Below are positions 8,167 through 16,754 of a DNA stretch of 64,000 bases, piece after piece. A program made the position numbers and the translations under genes. Source of the stretch: Deinococcus cellulosilyticus NBRC 106333 = KACC 11606 (lineage in GTDB: Bacteria; Deinococcota; Deinococci; Deinococcales; Deinococcaceae); the NCBI RefSeq assembly GCF_007990775.1, contig NZ_BJXB01000019.1, positions 48,399 through 112,398 on the forward strand, written 5' to 3'. The first letter of the stretch is position 1; each line of letters starts with the position of its first letter. Below the pieces are notes generated by a model. The model saw nothing but the letters and a program-made list of their open reading frames with translations. It was not told where the DNA came from and did no database searches.

Positions 8167-10461
8167 ATGCAAACGAGCCCATCTCTGAGCTGGCTGTTCG
8201 GAAATGATCCCACACCAGGGATCATCAGCGCATGGGCCGACTGGAAAGGACAGGCCCTGGTCTGGAGGCGCACCGACAGAGGCCTGACCCTGGAAAGGCA
8301 CACGTTCGCTCCCTGGGTGTATGCAGACCACCTGACCGATCTTCAGCTGTCCGGGGTGCCCTTCAGAATGGCCGAGGAAGAGCGTCCAGAAGGCATCATC
8401 ACCGTGCAGGCTTTGCCTGGACAGGAGGGCAGTTCAATGTATCTGCTGCAATGCACAGATGGCAGGACCCTCAGAAATGCCATCTTGCAGGGTGCCTCGA
8501 AACGTCTGGGTCGCAGTGTGAAACACCTCGCAGACCTGCACGATTATTACGTGATGGCTCCCCTCGAACAGTACCTGATGCTCTCAGGGCGCACCTACTT
8601 CAAGGACATGAAATTTGACGACCTGCACCGAATGCAGATCGACCTTGAAACCACCAGCCTGAGCCCTGAGGACGGCCACATCTTCCTGATTTCCGTGAAG
8701 GACTCGCAGGGATTTGAAGCCGTTCTGGAACATCCCGACGAAAAAGAACTCATCGGGTCCCTGACCCGCCTGATTCAGGACCGCAATCCGGACGTTCTGG
8801 AAAACCACAACCTGATGGGTTTCGACATGCCTTTCCTTGTGCGCCGTGCTGAAAAACTGGGCCTGAAGCTGCTCTGGGGCAGGGAAGGTGCACCCCAGGA
8901 AGTGGTGGCCCTCAGGTACCAGGATGGCACCCGCTACAGTGTGGCAGGCCGGGAAATGATCGACACCCTGGACGCTGTGCGCAGGCACCAGTTTGTGGCC
9001 CGCGACATGCCCAGTCAAAGGCTCAAAGACGTGGCAAGGTACTTCGGGGTGGCAGGCCCGGACCGGGTGTACATCGCTGGCGAGAAAATCCATCAGACCT
9101 ACCTCACCGATCCCGAACAGGTCAGGCACTACGCTCTCGATGATGTGCGGGAAGTGTCCGCCATTTCCGAACGCCTGATGCAGCCTGCTTTCGCCCTCAG
9201 TCAGATGGCCCCCAGAAGCTTCGAGCGGGTGGCCTACGCTGGAACGGCCACAGGCATTCTGGAACCCATGCTGGTGCGGGCCTACCTGCAGGAAAGGCGG
9301 GCATTGCCCTGTGCCCAGCATGGGGTTTCTGAAGCACCCCATGAAGGTGGAGCGGTGTACCTCTTCCAGGCAGGGGTGGCCCGGAATGTGGTCAAGGCAG
9401 ACATCTCCTCTCTGTACCCATCCATCATGCGGCAGTACCAGATTGGCCCCGCCTGCGATGAACTCGGGGTGATGACCACATTGGTGGATGAACTCACCCG
9501 CAGACGCCTGCATCACAAAGAAATGGCAAAAGGCAGCGGTGAGGACGCCCCTTACCACAATGCCATTCAGGCTGCCATGAAACTGGTGATCAACTCTGCA
9601 TACGGTTACCTCGGGGCAGGGAAGATGGCCCGGTTTGCAGATCGGGACGCTGCAGACCGCATCACCTCACTGGGCAGGGAGATCCTGCACCATGTGCTTG
9701 AAGAACTGCAATCCAGAGGCATGACCCTGATTGAAGCCGACACCGATGGGGTGTTCTTCTCGATGCCTGAACACTGGACCGAAGCGCAAGGCAAGGCGCT
9801 GGTGCAGGACATCAGCACAACGCTCCCAGAAATGATCCATCTGGATTTTGAAGGCTGGTACCCGGCCATGTTCAGTCACCAGGTGAAAAACTATGCCCTG
9901 CTCACCCGCGACGACAAACTGATCCTGAAAGGTGCCTCGCTGCACTCCATCCGCTCAGAGGCGTTTGGAAGCCATTTTCTCCGTCAGGCCCTGATGGCCC
10001 TGCTGCATGGAGATGTTGAGGGGGTGCATCAGGCCTTCAATGAGACGGTGGAAAAACTTCGGTCCAGGGCCTTCAAAACCCGAGAAGTGACCATGCGGGT
10101 GCGCCTGACCAAATCCTCGCAACAGTACCTGCACCGCCGCACCGAACGCAAAGAATCCCCCTACGAGGCCATGCTGCACTCTGGCAGAGAAAGCTGGAGC
10201 AAGGGGGAACGCATCCTGATGTATCAGGCCCAGGGCAAAGGGGCCAGAATTCTGCAGGACCAGGACCTCCGCGACTACGATGTGCGGCACTACATCGATG
10301 CCCTGAAAAAGCATTATGCAGAACGCCTTTCCAGTGCCTTCTCCAGAGAAGATTTCGATGCTGTGTTTCCTGCTCAACTTCAGGGCAGGCTGTTCGAGCG
10401 GAGTTTGACCGAGGTACAGATTCAGTATGTGGCGTATGGGGAGGATTTGCAGGGATCTTGA
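8167..10461 (+). CDS. Family B DNA polymerase with 3'-5' exonuclease (Pol II-like)
   Basis: Template-directed DNA polymerase with proofreading. Exonuclease motifs: DLETTSL (Exo I, Asp159/Glu161), ENHNLMGFDMPF (Exo II, near 212), YALDDVREV (Exo III, near 322). Polymerase motifs: DISSLYPSIM (A, Asp412), KLVINSAYGYLG (B, Lys472), ADTDGVFFS (C, Asp525/Asp527). All catalytic acids are present. The 764-aa length is close to E. coli Pol II (783 aa). An in-frame ATG at 8089 would add 26 residues. I prefer 8167 because TAACCT (8154-8159) lies 7 nt before it, with TTCTGC 17 bp further up, giving a leaderless start. It stands alone. A role in repair or lesion bypass is inferred from the family. Confidence 0.92.
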   Translation: MQTSPSLSWLFGNDPTPGIISAWADWKGQALVWRRTDRGLTLERHTFAPWVYADHLTDLQLSGVPFRMAEEERPEGIITVQALPGQEGSSMYLLQCTDGRTLRNAILQGASKRLGRSVKHLADLHDYYVMAPLEQYLMLSGRTYFKDMKFDDLHRMQIDLETTSLSPEDGHIFLISVKDSQGFEAVLEHPDEKELIGSLTRLIQDRNPDVLENHNLMGFDMPFLVRRAEKLGLKLLWGREGAPQEVVALRYQDGTRYSVAGREMIDTLDAVRRHQFVARDMPSQRLKDVARYFGVAGPDRVYIAGEKIHQTYLTDPEQVRHYALDDVREVSAISERLMQPAFALSQMAPRSFERVAYAGTATGILEPMLVRAYLQERRALPCAQHGVSEAPHEGGAVYLFQAGVARNVVKADISSLYPSIMRQYQIGPACDELGVMTTLVDELTRRRLHHKEMAKGSGEDAPYHNAIQAAMKLVINSAYGYLGAGKMARFADRDAADRITSLGREILHHVLEELQSRGMTLIEADTDGVFFSMPEHWTEAQGKALVQDISTTLPEMIHLDFEGWYPAMFSHQVKNYALLTRDDKLILKGASLHSIRSEAFGSHFLRQALMALLHGDVEGVHQAFNETVEKLRSRAFKTREVTMRVRLTKSSQQYLHRRTERKESPYEAMLHSGRESWSKGERILMYQAQGKGARILQDQDLRDYDVRHYIDALKKHYAERLSSAFSREDFDAVFPAQLQGRLFERSLTEVQIQYVAYGEDLQGS

Positions 10462-10629
10462 AGGGCCGAGCGCAGCAACAGCATCAGCTGATGCATTTAA
10501 AAGAAAAATGCAGTTTTCCCGAGTGAATGGTGTTTGAGTCGCATGAACACATGGGTTGCTCTGAATCCAGCAGCGTTGGACAGCACTCAGCCCCTGGCCC
10601 TCAGCAGGCCAGCCCCCTGCTCCGTTCTA

Positions 10630-10659
10630 TTGTCTTTTCCCCCTCCAAAACGCTATAAT
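10630..10659 (+). promoter_or_regulatory. Promoter of the GH31 gene
   Basis: TTGTCT (10630-10635), an 18-bp spacer and a perfect TATAAT (10654-10659). The start codon lies 11 nt after the -10, leaving a leader of only about 5 nt and no Shine-Dalgarno sequence. Confidence 0.75.
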
Positions 10660-10670
10660 CCCTGCGATTG

Positions 10671-12971
10671 ATGAAGAGAAGCCAGCGCACCATCCTGTAC
10701 ACCATCGGTGCCCTGCTGGTTGGTGCGGGTGCTTATTATGCAATGGATTCTGCACTGACGCTTTATGCACAGCGTCAGATTCAGGGAGAACTCTTCAACA
10801 CCCTTTCCGGGCAGCGCATTTCCCTGGGGGATTTCCTGATCCGCTGGGATGGTCACAGCCTGAACGTGACCCACGCTCTGGAGCCAGAGCGCACCCTGTT
10901 CTCGACCCTGCCTGATCAGGGGTTCATTGCCTCGGCCATTGGAGAGGAAAGTGTCACCGAATCCGGGAATGCCCTGAGCATCACCGACCAGCGCTTCAAC
11001 ACCTGTCGGGACCAGACCATGAAACAGGTGGTTTCCAATGGGGGATACGCCCTTTTCAAAGGGAGGTTGCGCTGTGCTGGTGGTGGGCAAGTTCCTTATG
11101 AACTGGCCTTCGCCCTGAAAAGCAACAACCAGCTTGGGTTCAGCATCAAGGTGCAGGACCCCCGGTACAACCGCCTCTACCTGACATATGCTTCTGACCC
11201 GGATGAGCGCTTTTATGGTTTTGGTGAACAGTTTTCCCGCTTTGACCTGAAAGGCAGCAGACTGGCTGTTTTTGTGCGGGACCAGGGGGTTGGAAGAGGA
11301 CTGGAACCCCTCACTTCCGGAGCCAATGCCCTCACCCAGTCTGGTGGAACCTGGGACTCCACCTCCATCAGCGTGCCCCATTACCTGACCAGCAAGATGC
11401 GCTCGGTGATGCTGGAAAACAGCGAGTACATGGTGTTTGATCTGCGAAAGAAAGACCGGGTGCACCTGCAGCTGTTTTCTGGAGAAATGCACGGCCAGAT
11501 CCTGTACGGCAACACCCCGATCCAGCTGATCAAGGCCTACACCCAGGTGGTGGGACGCATGCGTGCCCTGCCCGACTGGATCACCCGTGGGGCAGTGGTG
11601 GGCATGCAGGGCGGAACCCAGAAAGTCCGTGAAGTCTGGGAGAAGTTGAAGGCCCTGGGCACCCCCATCTCAGCTTTCTGGTTGCAGGACTGGGTCGGGC
11701 AACGCAACACCCGTTTTGGCAAGCAGTTGTGGTGGAACTGGGAGCTCGACGAGGAGCATTATCCTGAGTTCAGAAAACTCACTGCGGACCTGCAAAACGC
11801 AGGCATCCGTACATTGGGTTACATCAGCCCGATGCTGGCAGATGCCTCCCGAAAACCTGGCGTGAAACGCAACCTTTTTCGGGAAGCCCTGGATCACGGG
11901 TATTTCGTTCGCAATGACGATGGAGAACCCTACCTGATCCAGTTGTCCGATTTCCGGGCAGGTCTGATTGACCTGACCAACCAGGAAGCTGCACGCTGGC
12001 TGACCGAAGTGGCTGAACAGAACTTGATCGGCAGTGGTTTTTCGGGCTGGATGGCCGATGGAGGCGAAAACCTGCCCTATTCGTCAAGGCTGTATGCCGG
12101 AGGAACAGGCAAGGACAACCACAACCTCTATCCAGTGATGTGGTCCATTTTCAACCGCAACCTCGTGGACCGCCAGAAGCACCCCCAGGATTACGTGTTC
12201 ATGATGCGCTCGGGGTTCACGGGAAGCCCGTATTTTTCCTCCCTGTTCTGGACTGGAGATCAGCTGGTGAGCTGGGACGACCGGGACGGCATCAAGACCG
12301 CTGTGCTGGCCCTCCTCAGCAGTGGCCTCTCAGGGTTCAGCTTCAACCATTCAGACATTGGTGGGTACACCACCGTGAAAACCCCTCTGAAAAGTTACAC
12401 CCGCAGCAAGGAACTGCTGAAACGCTGGATGGAGCTCAGTGCCTTCACCCCGGTGTTCCGCACCCACGAAGGCAACCTCCCAGAGGACAACGCCCAGTTC
12501 TATACCGACGATGAGACCCTGAAGCAATTTGACCGCATGGCAAAAGTGTACAAAGCCTGGGGATTCTACCGGACCCAGCTGATCGCAGAAGCCGCCAGCA
12601 CAGGGGTTCCGGTGGTCCGTCCGATGTTCCTGCACTTCCCGAATGATCCTGAGGTGCTTGGGCTCTCCTACCAGCAGTTCATGGTGGGAAGCCAGCTTCT
12701 GGTGGCCCCCGTGCTGGACCCCGGCCAGGAAGAAGTGGAGGTCTACCTCCCGGCAGGAAGCTGGGTGGAAGCCTGGACCGGAGAAAGCTTCCTGCACGAA
12801 ACAGGGGAGAAAGTCCGGGTCAAGGCTCCCATCGGGTATCCAGCGGTGTTCTATCCAGCAGGATCAAAGGTGGGCGAGATCTTCAGCCGCAACCTGCGCA
12901 ATCTGGGCCTGATTCCCCTGGAGACACTGCAGCAGCACTGCCTGCACATCACTCCAGCTTGCCTTCCCTGA
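10671..12971 (+). CDS. GH31 alpha-glycosidase, YihQ (sulfoquinovosidase)-like, membrane anchored
   Basis: Retaining alpha-glycosidase of family GH31, about 766 aa. An N-terminal hydrophobic anchor (residues 8-26) places the enzyme outside the membrane. An N-terminal beta domain contains the DERFYGFGEQF segment. The catalytic barrel has nucleophile Asp463 in GWMADGGENLPYS and acid/base Asp530 in FWTGDQLVSW; the 67-residue gap equals that of E. coli YihQ as I recall it (405/472). The Arg that binds the sulfonate in YihQ seems to be Gln352 here (FGKQLWWNW), so true sulfoquinovosidase activity is doubtful. The ORF also allows a TTG 3 bp earlier. Its last 23 bp overlap the convergent aldehyde dehydrogenase gene. 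Confidence 0.88.
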   Translation: MKRSQRTILYTIGALLVGAGAYYAMDSALTLYAQRQIQGELFNTLSGQRISLGDFLIRWDGHSLNVTHALEPERTLFSTLPDQGFIASAIGEESVTESGNALSITDQRFNTCRDQTMKQVVSNGGYALFKGRLRCAGGGQVPYELAFALKSNNQLGFSIKVQDPRYNRLYLTYASDPDERFYGFGEQFSRFDLKGSRLAVFVRDQGVGRGLEPLTSGANALTQSGGTWDSTSISVPHYLTSKMRSVMLENSEYMVFDLRKKDRVHLQLFSGEMHGQILYGNTPIQLIKAYTQVVGRMRALPDWITRGAVVGMQGGTQKVREVWEKLKALGTPISAFWLQDWVGQRNTRFGKQLWWNWELDEEHYPEFRKLTADLQNAGIRTLGYISPMLADASRKPGVKRNLFREALDHGYFVRNDDGEPYLIQLSDFRAGLIDLTNQEAARWLTEVAEQNLIGSGFSGWMADGGENLPYSSRLYAGGTGKDNHNLYPVMWSIFNRNLVDRQKHPQDYVFMMRSGFTGSPYFSSLFWTGDQLVSWDDRDGIKTAVLALLSSGLSGFSFNHSDIGGYTTVKTPLKSYTRSKELLKRWMELSAFTPVFRTHEGNLPEDNAQFYTDDETLKQFDRMAKVYKAWGFYRTQLIAEAASTGVPVVRPMFLHFPNDPEVLGLSYQQFMVGSQLLVAPVLDPGQEEVEVYLPAGSWVEAWTGESFLHETGEKVRVKAPIGYPAVFYPAGSKVGEIFSRNLRNLGLIPLETLQQHCLHITPACLP

Positions 12972-14433
12972 GCCTGCGGATGTTCAGGGGGTTGCTCTCC
13001 TGCAAGGCTTCAGGCAGCAGATCATCTGGGAAATCCTGATAACAGCTGAGCCGTGTGAATCGCACAATGGCCCGTGTGCCCACTGAAGTGCTTCTGGGAT
13101 CTGTGGTGGAGGGATAGGGTCCACCATGCACCATCGCATGACAGACCTCCACACCTGTGGGGTATCCATTCACAATCACACGACCTGCCCGGTCCTGCAA
13201 CACAGGCAGCAAGTCAGCAAAGGCTCTCCTGTCGCTGTCTGCAATGTGGGCACTGGCTGTCAGCTGTCCTTCGAGGTGCTGCAGAATGCTTTCCACCTCA
13301 GAGAGGGACTGGTACAGGCACAAAACCGTGCTGGGTCCGAACACTTCTTGTTGCAAGGCATCGTTCCAGTCTTTCGCTTCGACACGGAAGACATGAGCCG
13401 GGCAGGCTCCAGACCCCTGGGCCAGCAGGTCCACACCCGTAGATGTTTTCAGCTGTGTGATGCCAGAAGCGTAATGCTGTTCAATTCCTGAAGTCAGCAG
13501 GTGGAACGCACCTGTGGTTTCTGTAAGGGTCTTCAGTTCTTGCAAGAACACCTCACTGCCTGCTGGAACACAAACCAGTCCCGGATTTGTGCAGAACTGT
13601 CCAGCACCCAGGGTGAAAGAGGCATGAAGTCCTCGCGCCAGAGCTTCAGGCCGCTCGTGCATGGCTCCTGGAAAGACCACCATTGGATTGATGCTGCTCA
13701 TCTCTGCGTAGACAGGAATGGGTTCTTTGCGTTGCTGGGCAAGTCTGGTCAGTGCAAGGCCTCCTGCCCGTGATCCGGTGAACCCCACCGCTTTCACCGC
13801 TGGATGCTGGACCAGAGTCTCACCAATCTGGTTGTCTGCACCGAACACCAGACTGAACACCCCCTCGGGAAGCCCACAGGACTGAACTGCTTTCTGGATG
13901 GCCTCTCCGGCCAGATAACCTGTTCTTGGGTGGGCATTGTGCCCTTTGACAATCACAGGACATCCTGCGGCCAGGGCACTGGCGGTGTCTCCTCCTGCAA
14001 CAGAGAAAGCCAGTGGGAAATTGCTGGCCCCAAACACGCCCACCACCCCCAGAGGAACCAGCATGCTGCGGATGTCCGGTCTGGGAGGAGTGCGTTCTGG
14101 CAGAGCGGGATCAATGCGCGCATCCACCCAGGAGCCTTCTTGCACCACATCTGCAAAGAGTTTCAACTGCCCGGTCGTGCGGGTGAGTTCACCGTTCAGT
14201 CGGGCCATCGGAAGTGCTGTTTCCAGATGGGCCGCACTGGTGATCTCCTCCCGCACGTTTTCCAATTCAGCGGCTATCTGTCGCAGAAATGCAGCCCTGA
14301 GGTCTTTGTGCAGGTTGGCATAAGGGCGCACCGCTGCCTGAGCCCTTTCAAACACCTGCTCCAGTTCTGCGGCAGTGGTGAGGGGAACGCCCTCCAGACG
14401 TTCCCCGGTCACCGGATTGATGCCCTGTATCAC
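12949..14433 (-). CDS. Aldehyde dehydrogenase, probable 2,5-dioxovalerate (alpha-ketoglutarate semialdehyde) dehydrogenase
   Basis: NAD(P)-dependent oxidation of 2-oxoglutarate semialdehyde to 2-oxoglutarate, the last step of hydroxyproline breakdown. The 494-aa product has the ALDH fold motifs GVFGASNFPLAFSVAGGDTA, GFTGSRAGG, the general base Glu in YAEMSSINP and the catalytic Cys in GAGQFCTNPGL. The AEMSSINPM and SRAGG variants are typical of the ketoglutarate-semialdehyde group. It overlaps the upstream deaminase gene by 4 bp and is the last gene of the six-gene operon. No terminator follows; the 3' end overlaps the convergent GH31 gene by 23 bp. Function rests on family plus operon context. 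Confidence 0.88.
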   Translation of the reverse strand: MIQGINPVTGERLEGVPLTTAAELEQVFERAQAAVRPYANLHKDLRAAFLRQIAAELENVREEITSAAHLETALPMARLNGELTRTTGQLKLFADVVQEGSWVDARIDPALPERTPPRPDIRSMLVPLGVVGVFGASNFPLAFSVAGGDTASALAAGCPVIVKGHNAHPRTGYLAGEAIQKAVQSCGLPEGVFSLVFGADNQIGETLVQHPAVKAVGFTGSRAGGLALTRLAQQRKEPIPVYAEMSSINPMVVFPGAMHERPEALARGLHASFTLGAGQFCTNPGLVCVPAGSEVFLQELKTLTETTGAFHLLTSGIEQHYASGITQLKTSTGVDLLAQGSGACPAHVFRVEAKDWNDALQQEVFGPSTVLCLYQSLSEVESILQHLEGQLTASAHIADSDRRAFADLLPVLQDRAGRVIVNGYPTGVEVCHAMVHGGPYPSTTDPRSTSVGTRAIVRFTRLSCYQDFPDDLLPEALQESNPLNIRRLREGKLE

Positions 14434-15344
14434 GATTCCACCAGCAGAGAAGGACGGTTTTCGAGCGCTGTTTTCAACAGACCCCTGGCATATGCGGCTT
14501 CCTCAGGATTCAATTCCAGTCTGGGAGGACGCACCCGTGCAGAACCCATGCCCACCTCTTCCTGCACAAATTTGATGTACTGCACGAATTTCACCACCGT
14601 GTCCAGCCTCAGGAGGGGCAGGAACCACTCGTAAAGCGCCCGGGCTTCATCCCATTTGCCTGCCATGCTGAGGTTGTACAGGCGAACAGACTCCTCCGGG
14701 AAAGCATTGACCAGACCTGCAATCCAGCCTGTGGCCCCTGCAGAAACCCCCTCCACCAGCAGGTCGTCCACACCCACCAGGAGGGTCAGTCGGTCTTTCA
14801 GCAGGGCACGGATGCTGCTGACCCGGCGCACATCGGCACTGGATTCCTTCACGGCGTGCAGGTTTTCATGTTTTTCTGCGAGTTCCAGCATCTGTTCCGG
14901 CAGGAAGTCGGTCCTGTAAGCGATGGGGTTGTTGTACAGCATGCAGCTCAGGGAAGTCGCCTCAATCACACTGGACATGTGGTGTTTCATCTCAGCCCAG
15001 TCGGAAGAGTACACGTAAGGGGGCAGCACCATCAGGCCCCGACAGCCCACTTCTTCCGCAGCCTGGGCAAGCTGCACCGCTTCCCGGGTGGAGAGGGCAG
15101 CAATGCCTGCGACCACAGGTGCATCTCCTGCAGCCTCCACACAGGCTTTCAGGATCTCCACTTTCTCCTGAAAACTCAGGGTGGCACTTTCACCAAGTGA
15201 GCCCAGCGCAGTGATGCCTGTGCAGCCATGCCCCAGCATCCAGCGAATGTGGTTTTTCAGAAAATCAAAATCCACAGAGAGGTCTTCGTGAAAGGGGGTG
15301 GTGATGGCCGGAATGACACCTTTGTAATTCATGGGTTGGTTCAT
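14430..15344 (-). CDS. DapA-family lyase, probable 1-pyrroline-4-hydroxy-2-carboxylate deaminase
   Basis: Schiff-base TIM-barrel enzyme (dihydrodipicolinate synthase/NAL family), 304 aa. Visible motifs: GVIPAITTPF, GSLGE (pyruvate-type carboxylate binding), YNNP with the catalytic Tyr, and VKESSADVRR with the Schiff-base Lys. In hydroxyproline catabolism a member of this family converts the dehydrogenase product to 2-oxoglutarate semialdehyde and ammonia. The position between the dehydrogenase and semialdehyde dehydrogenase genes, with 4-bp overlaps on both sides, supports that role over dihydrodipicolinate synthase. Alternatives within the family, such as keto-deoxy sugar aldolase or dehydratase, cannot be excluded from sequence alone. 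Confidence 0.87.
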   Translation of the reverse strand: MNQPMNYKGVIPAITTPFHEDLSVDFDFLKNHIRWMLGHGCTGITALGSLGESATLSFQEKVEILKACVEAAGDAPVVAGIAALSTREAVQLAQAAEEVGCRGLMVLPPYVYSSDWAEMKHHMSSVIEATSLSCMLYNNPIAYRTDFLPEQMLELAEKHENLHAVKESSADVRRVSSIRALLKDRLTLLVGVDDLLVEGVSAGATGWIAGLVNAFPEESVRLYNLSMAGKWDEARALYEWFLPLLRLDTVVKFVQYIKFVQEEVGMGSARVRPPRLELNPEEAAYARGLLKTALENRPSLLVES

Positions 15345-16525
15345 GGTTGTTCCTCCAGAAGCAGGTTTTTCAGTGGGGTGGCGAAAACGGGTGGGCGGCT
15401 TTGTGGGGCATCAAACCCCAGGAGGGTCTGGCAGATGGGACCGCAGGTTCTGCCCTGGCAGCCCCCCATCCCCAGACGGGTGTGCAGTTTGGCACTGCGC
15501 CAGCCGGAATGGCCTTCAAGCTGGGACAGTTGCACATCCTCACAGCGGCAGATCACAGTGTCGGGTCTGGCCCGTTCAAGAACTTCTTTTCTGAGGGCAA
15601 AGCTCTGTCTGAGCTTGCGGACAAACGATTGGGTTTTCTGGAGTCGGGGAACCAGCTTTGGGATGGGCTGACCTGTGGCTGCCAGACCTGCGATTTCACC
15701 TTCCAGCAGGGCCTTGTCCAGCCCTCCAATGCCAGTCACTTCACCGGCAGCGTAGACATCCCTGACTGAGGTCTTGCAGGTGTCGTCCACCTGAATGAAG
15801 CCCTGATCGACCTTGCATCCCAGTTGCAGGGCCAGTTCCAGATTGGGCACCAGACCATCCCCGACAGCAAGCAAGTCACAGCTGATCTGAAGTGTTTTTC
15901 CCTGAATCTGGCAGGTGACCGTTTCCAGCTTATGTGCTCCTGAAGCATGGAGCACATAAGCATCCGGGACATACCTGGACAGCAGGGCCGGTCCCATTCT
16001 GGCCGCCTGAAGCAGTTTCCCGGCAGACAGAGCTTGCAAGAAGGGGAGAAGCTGTGATCTGGGAGCCTGCTCCAGAATGTGCAGCACCTGTGCACCTTTC
16101 TGGTGGGCCAATTCGGCCACTGCGAGAAGCAGAGGGCCTGAACCTGCAATCACCACCTGTTTCCCATGAACATCCAGACCACTTTTGATCATGGCCTGCA
16201 GTCCTCCTGCCCCGACCACTCCGGGGAGGGTCCATCCAGGGAAAGGCAGAAACAGTTCACGGGCTCCGGTGGCAAGGATCAGCTTTTCAAAATGCAGGAC
16301 GTGCCCTTCTACCAGCAAGGTCTTTTCACCCATGACTCCGGTGATGCCTGTCGAGGGAAGCCAATGAATCCCTGGTGGCAGGTCAAGGTCCTTGCGGTTT
16401 CGCCAGATCTGTCCTCCGGGTCTGGGATTGTCATCCAGCAGGGTGACCTGGGCGTTTCTGGATGCTGCTTTAGCTGCTGCGATCCCAGCAGGACCTGCAC
16501 CCACAATCAGCACTTCAGTCTGCAT
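15341..16525 (-). CDS. D-hydroxyproline dehydrogenase, FAD/NAD-linked alpha-like subunit with BFD-like [2Fe-2S] domain
   Basis: 394-aa flavoprotein. It has an N-terminal FAD Rossmann motif VGAGPAGIAAA, a second dinucleotide fold VVIAGSGPLLLAVA near residue 130, the ATG motif LATGARE, and a third FAD-contact segment VYAAGEVTGIGG. The C-terminal 70 residues carry CRCEDV and CQGRTCGPIC, the cysteine pattern of a bacterioferritin-ferredoxin-like [2Fe-2S] module. This layout matches the large subunit of hetero-oligomeric D-hydroxyproline or opine/octopine-type dehydrogenases. It overlaps the small 2Fe-2S subunit gene by 11 bp and the deaminase gene by 4 bp. Acts with the two upstream gene products. 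Confidence 0.88.
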   Translation of the reverse strand: MQTEVLIVGAGPAGIAAAKAASRNAQVTLLDDNPRPGGQIWRNRKDLDLPPGIHWLPSTGITGVMGEKTLLVEGHVLHFEKLILATGARELFLPFPGWTLPGVVGAGGLQAMIKSGLDVHGKQVVIAGSGPLLLAVAELAHQKGAQVLHILEQAPRSQLLPFLQALSAGKLLQAARMGPALLSRYVPDAYVLHASGAHKLETVTCQIQGKTLQISCDLLAVGDGLVPNLELALQLGCKVDQGFIQVDDTCKTSVRDVYAAGEVTGIGGLDKALLEGEIAGLAATGQPIPKLVPRLQKTQSFVRKLRQSFALRKEVLERARPDTVICRCEDVQLSQLEGHSGWRSAKLHTRLGMGGCQGRTCGPICQTLLGFDAPQSRPPVFATPLKNLLLEEQP

Positions 16526-16754
16526 TGAGCATCACCTGCATATTCTGCTGCACGATCACCTGACAGGTTTTCTCGGTTTTCCCATCGACCTGCAACCTGC
16601 ATTCATAACAGACGCCCATTCCACACAGGGCTCCACGTGCCTCACCAGACACACTGTTCCTGAGTTTCCACATGCCCAGGTTCTGCAGGGCAGCCAGTAC
16701 GGTGATGCCCTCTTTGACCTGAAAGGTTTTGCCACCCACGTTCAGTTCAGGCAT
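16515..16754 (-). CDS. D-hydroxyproline dehydrogenase, small [2Fe-2S] subunit
   Basis: 79-aa ferredoxin-like subunit. The cysteines fit the plant-type [2Fe-2S] pattern C-x4-C-x2-C-x11-C in LCGMGVCYECRLQVDGKTEKTC. The domain is like the N-terminal modules of sarcosine oxidase alpha and the small subunits of opine and hydroxyproline dehydrogenases. The start at 16754 (MPELNVG) is chosen because the longer frame upstream is just the opposite register of the flavoprotein gene; this ATG overlaps that gene's stop by 8 bp. It would pass electrons between the flavoprotein subunits and an acceptor. Confidence 0.88.
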   Translation of the reverse strand: MPELNVGGKTFQVKEGITVLAALQNLGMWKLRNSVSGEARGALCGMGVCYECRLQVDGKTEKTCQVIVQQNMQVMLNAD

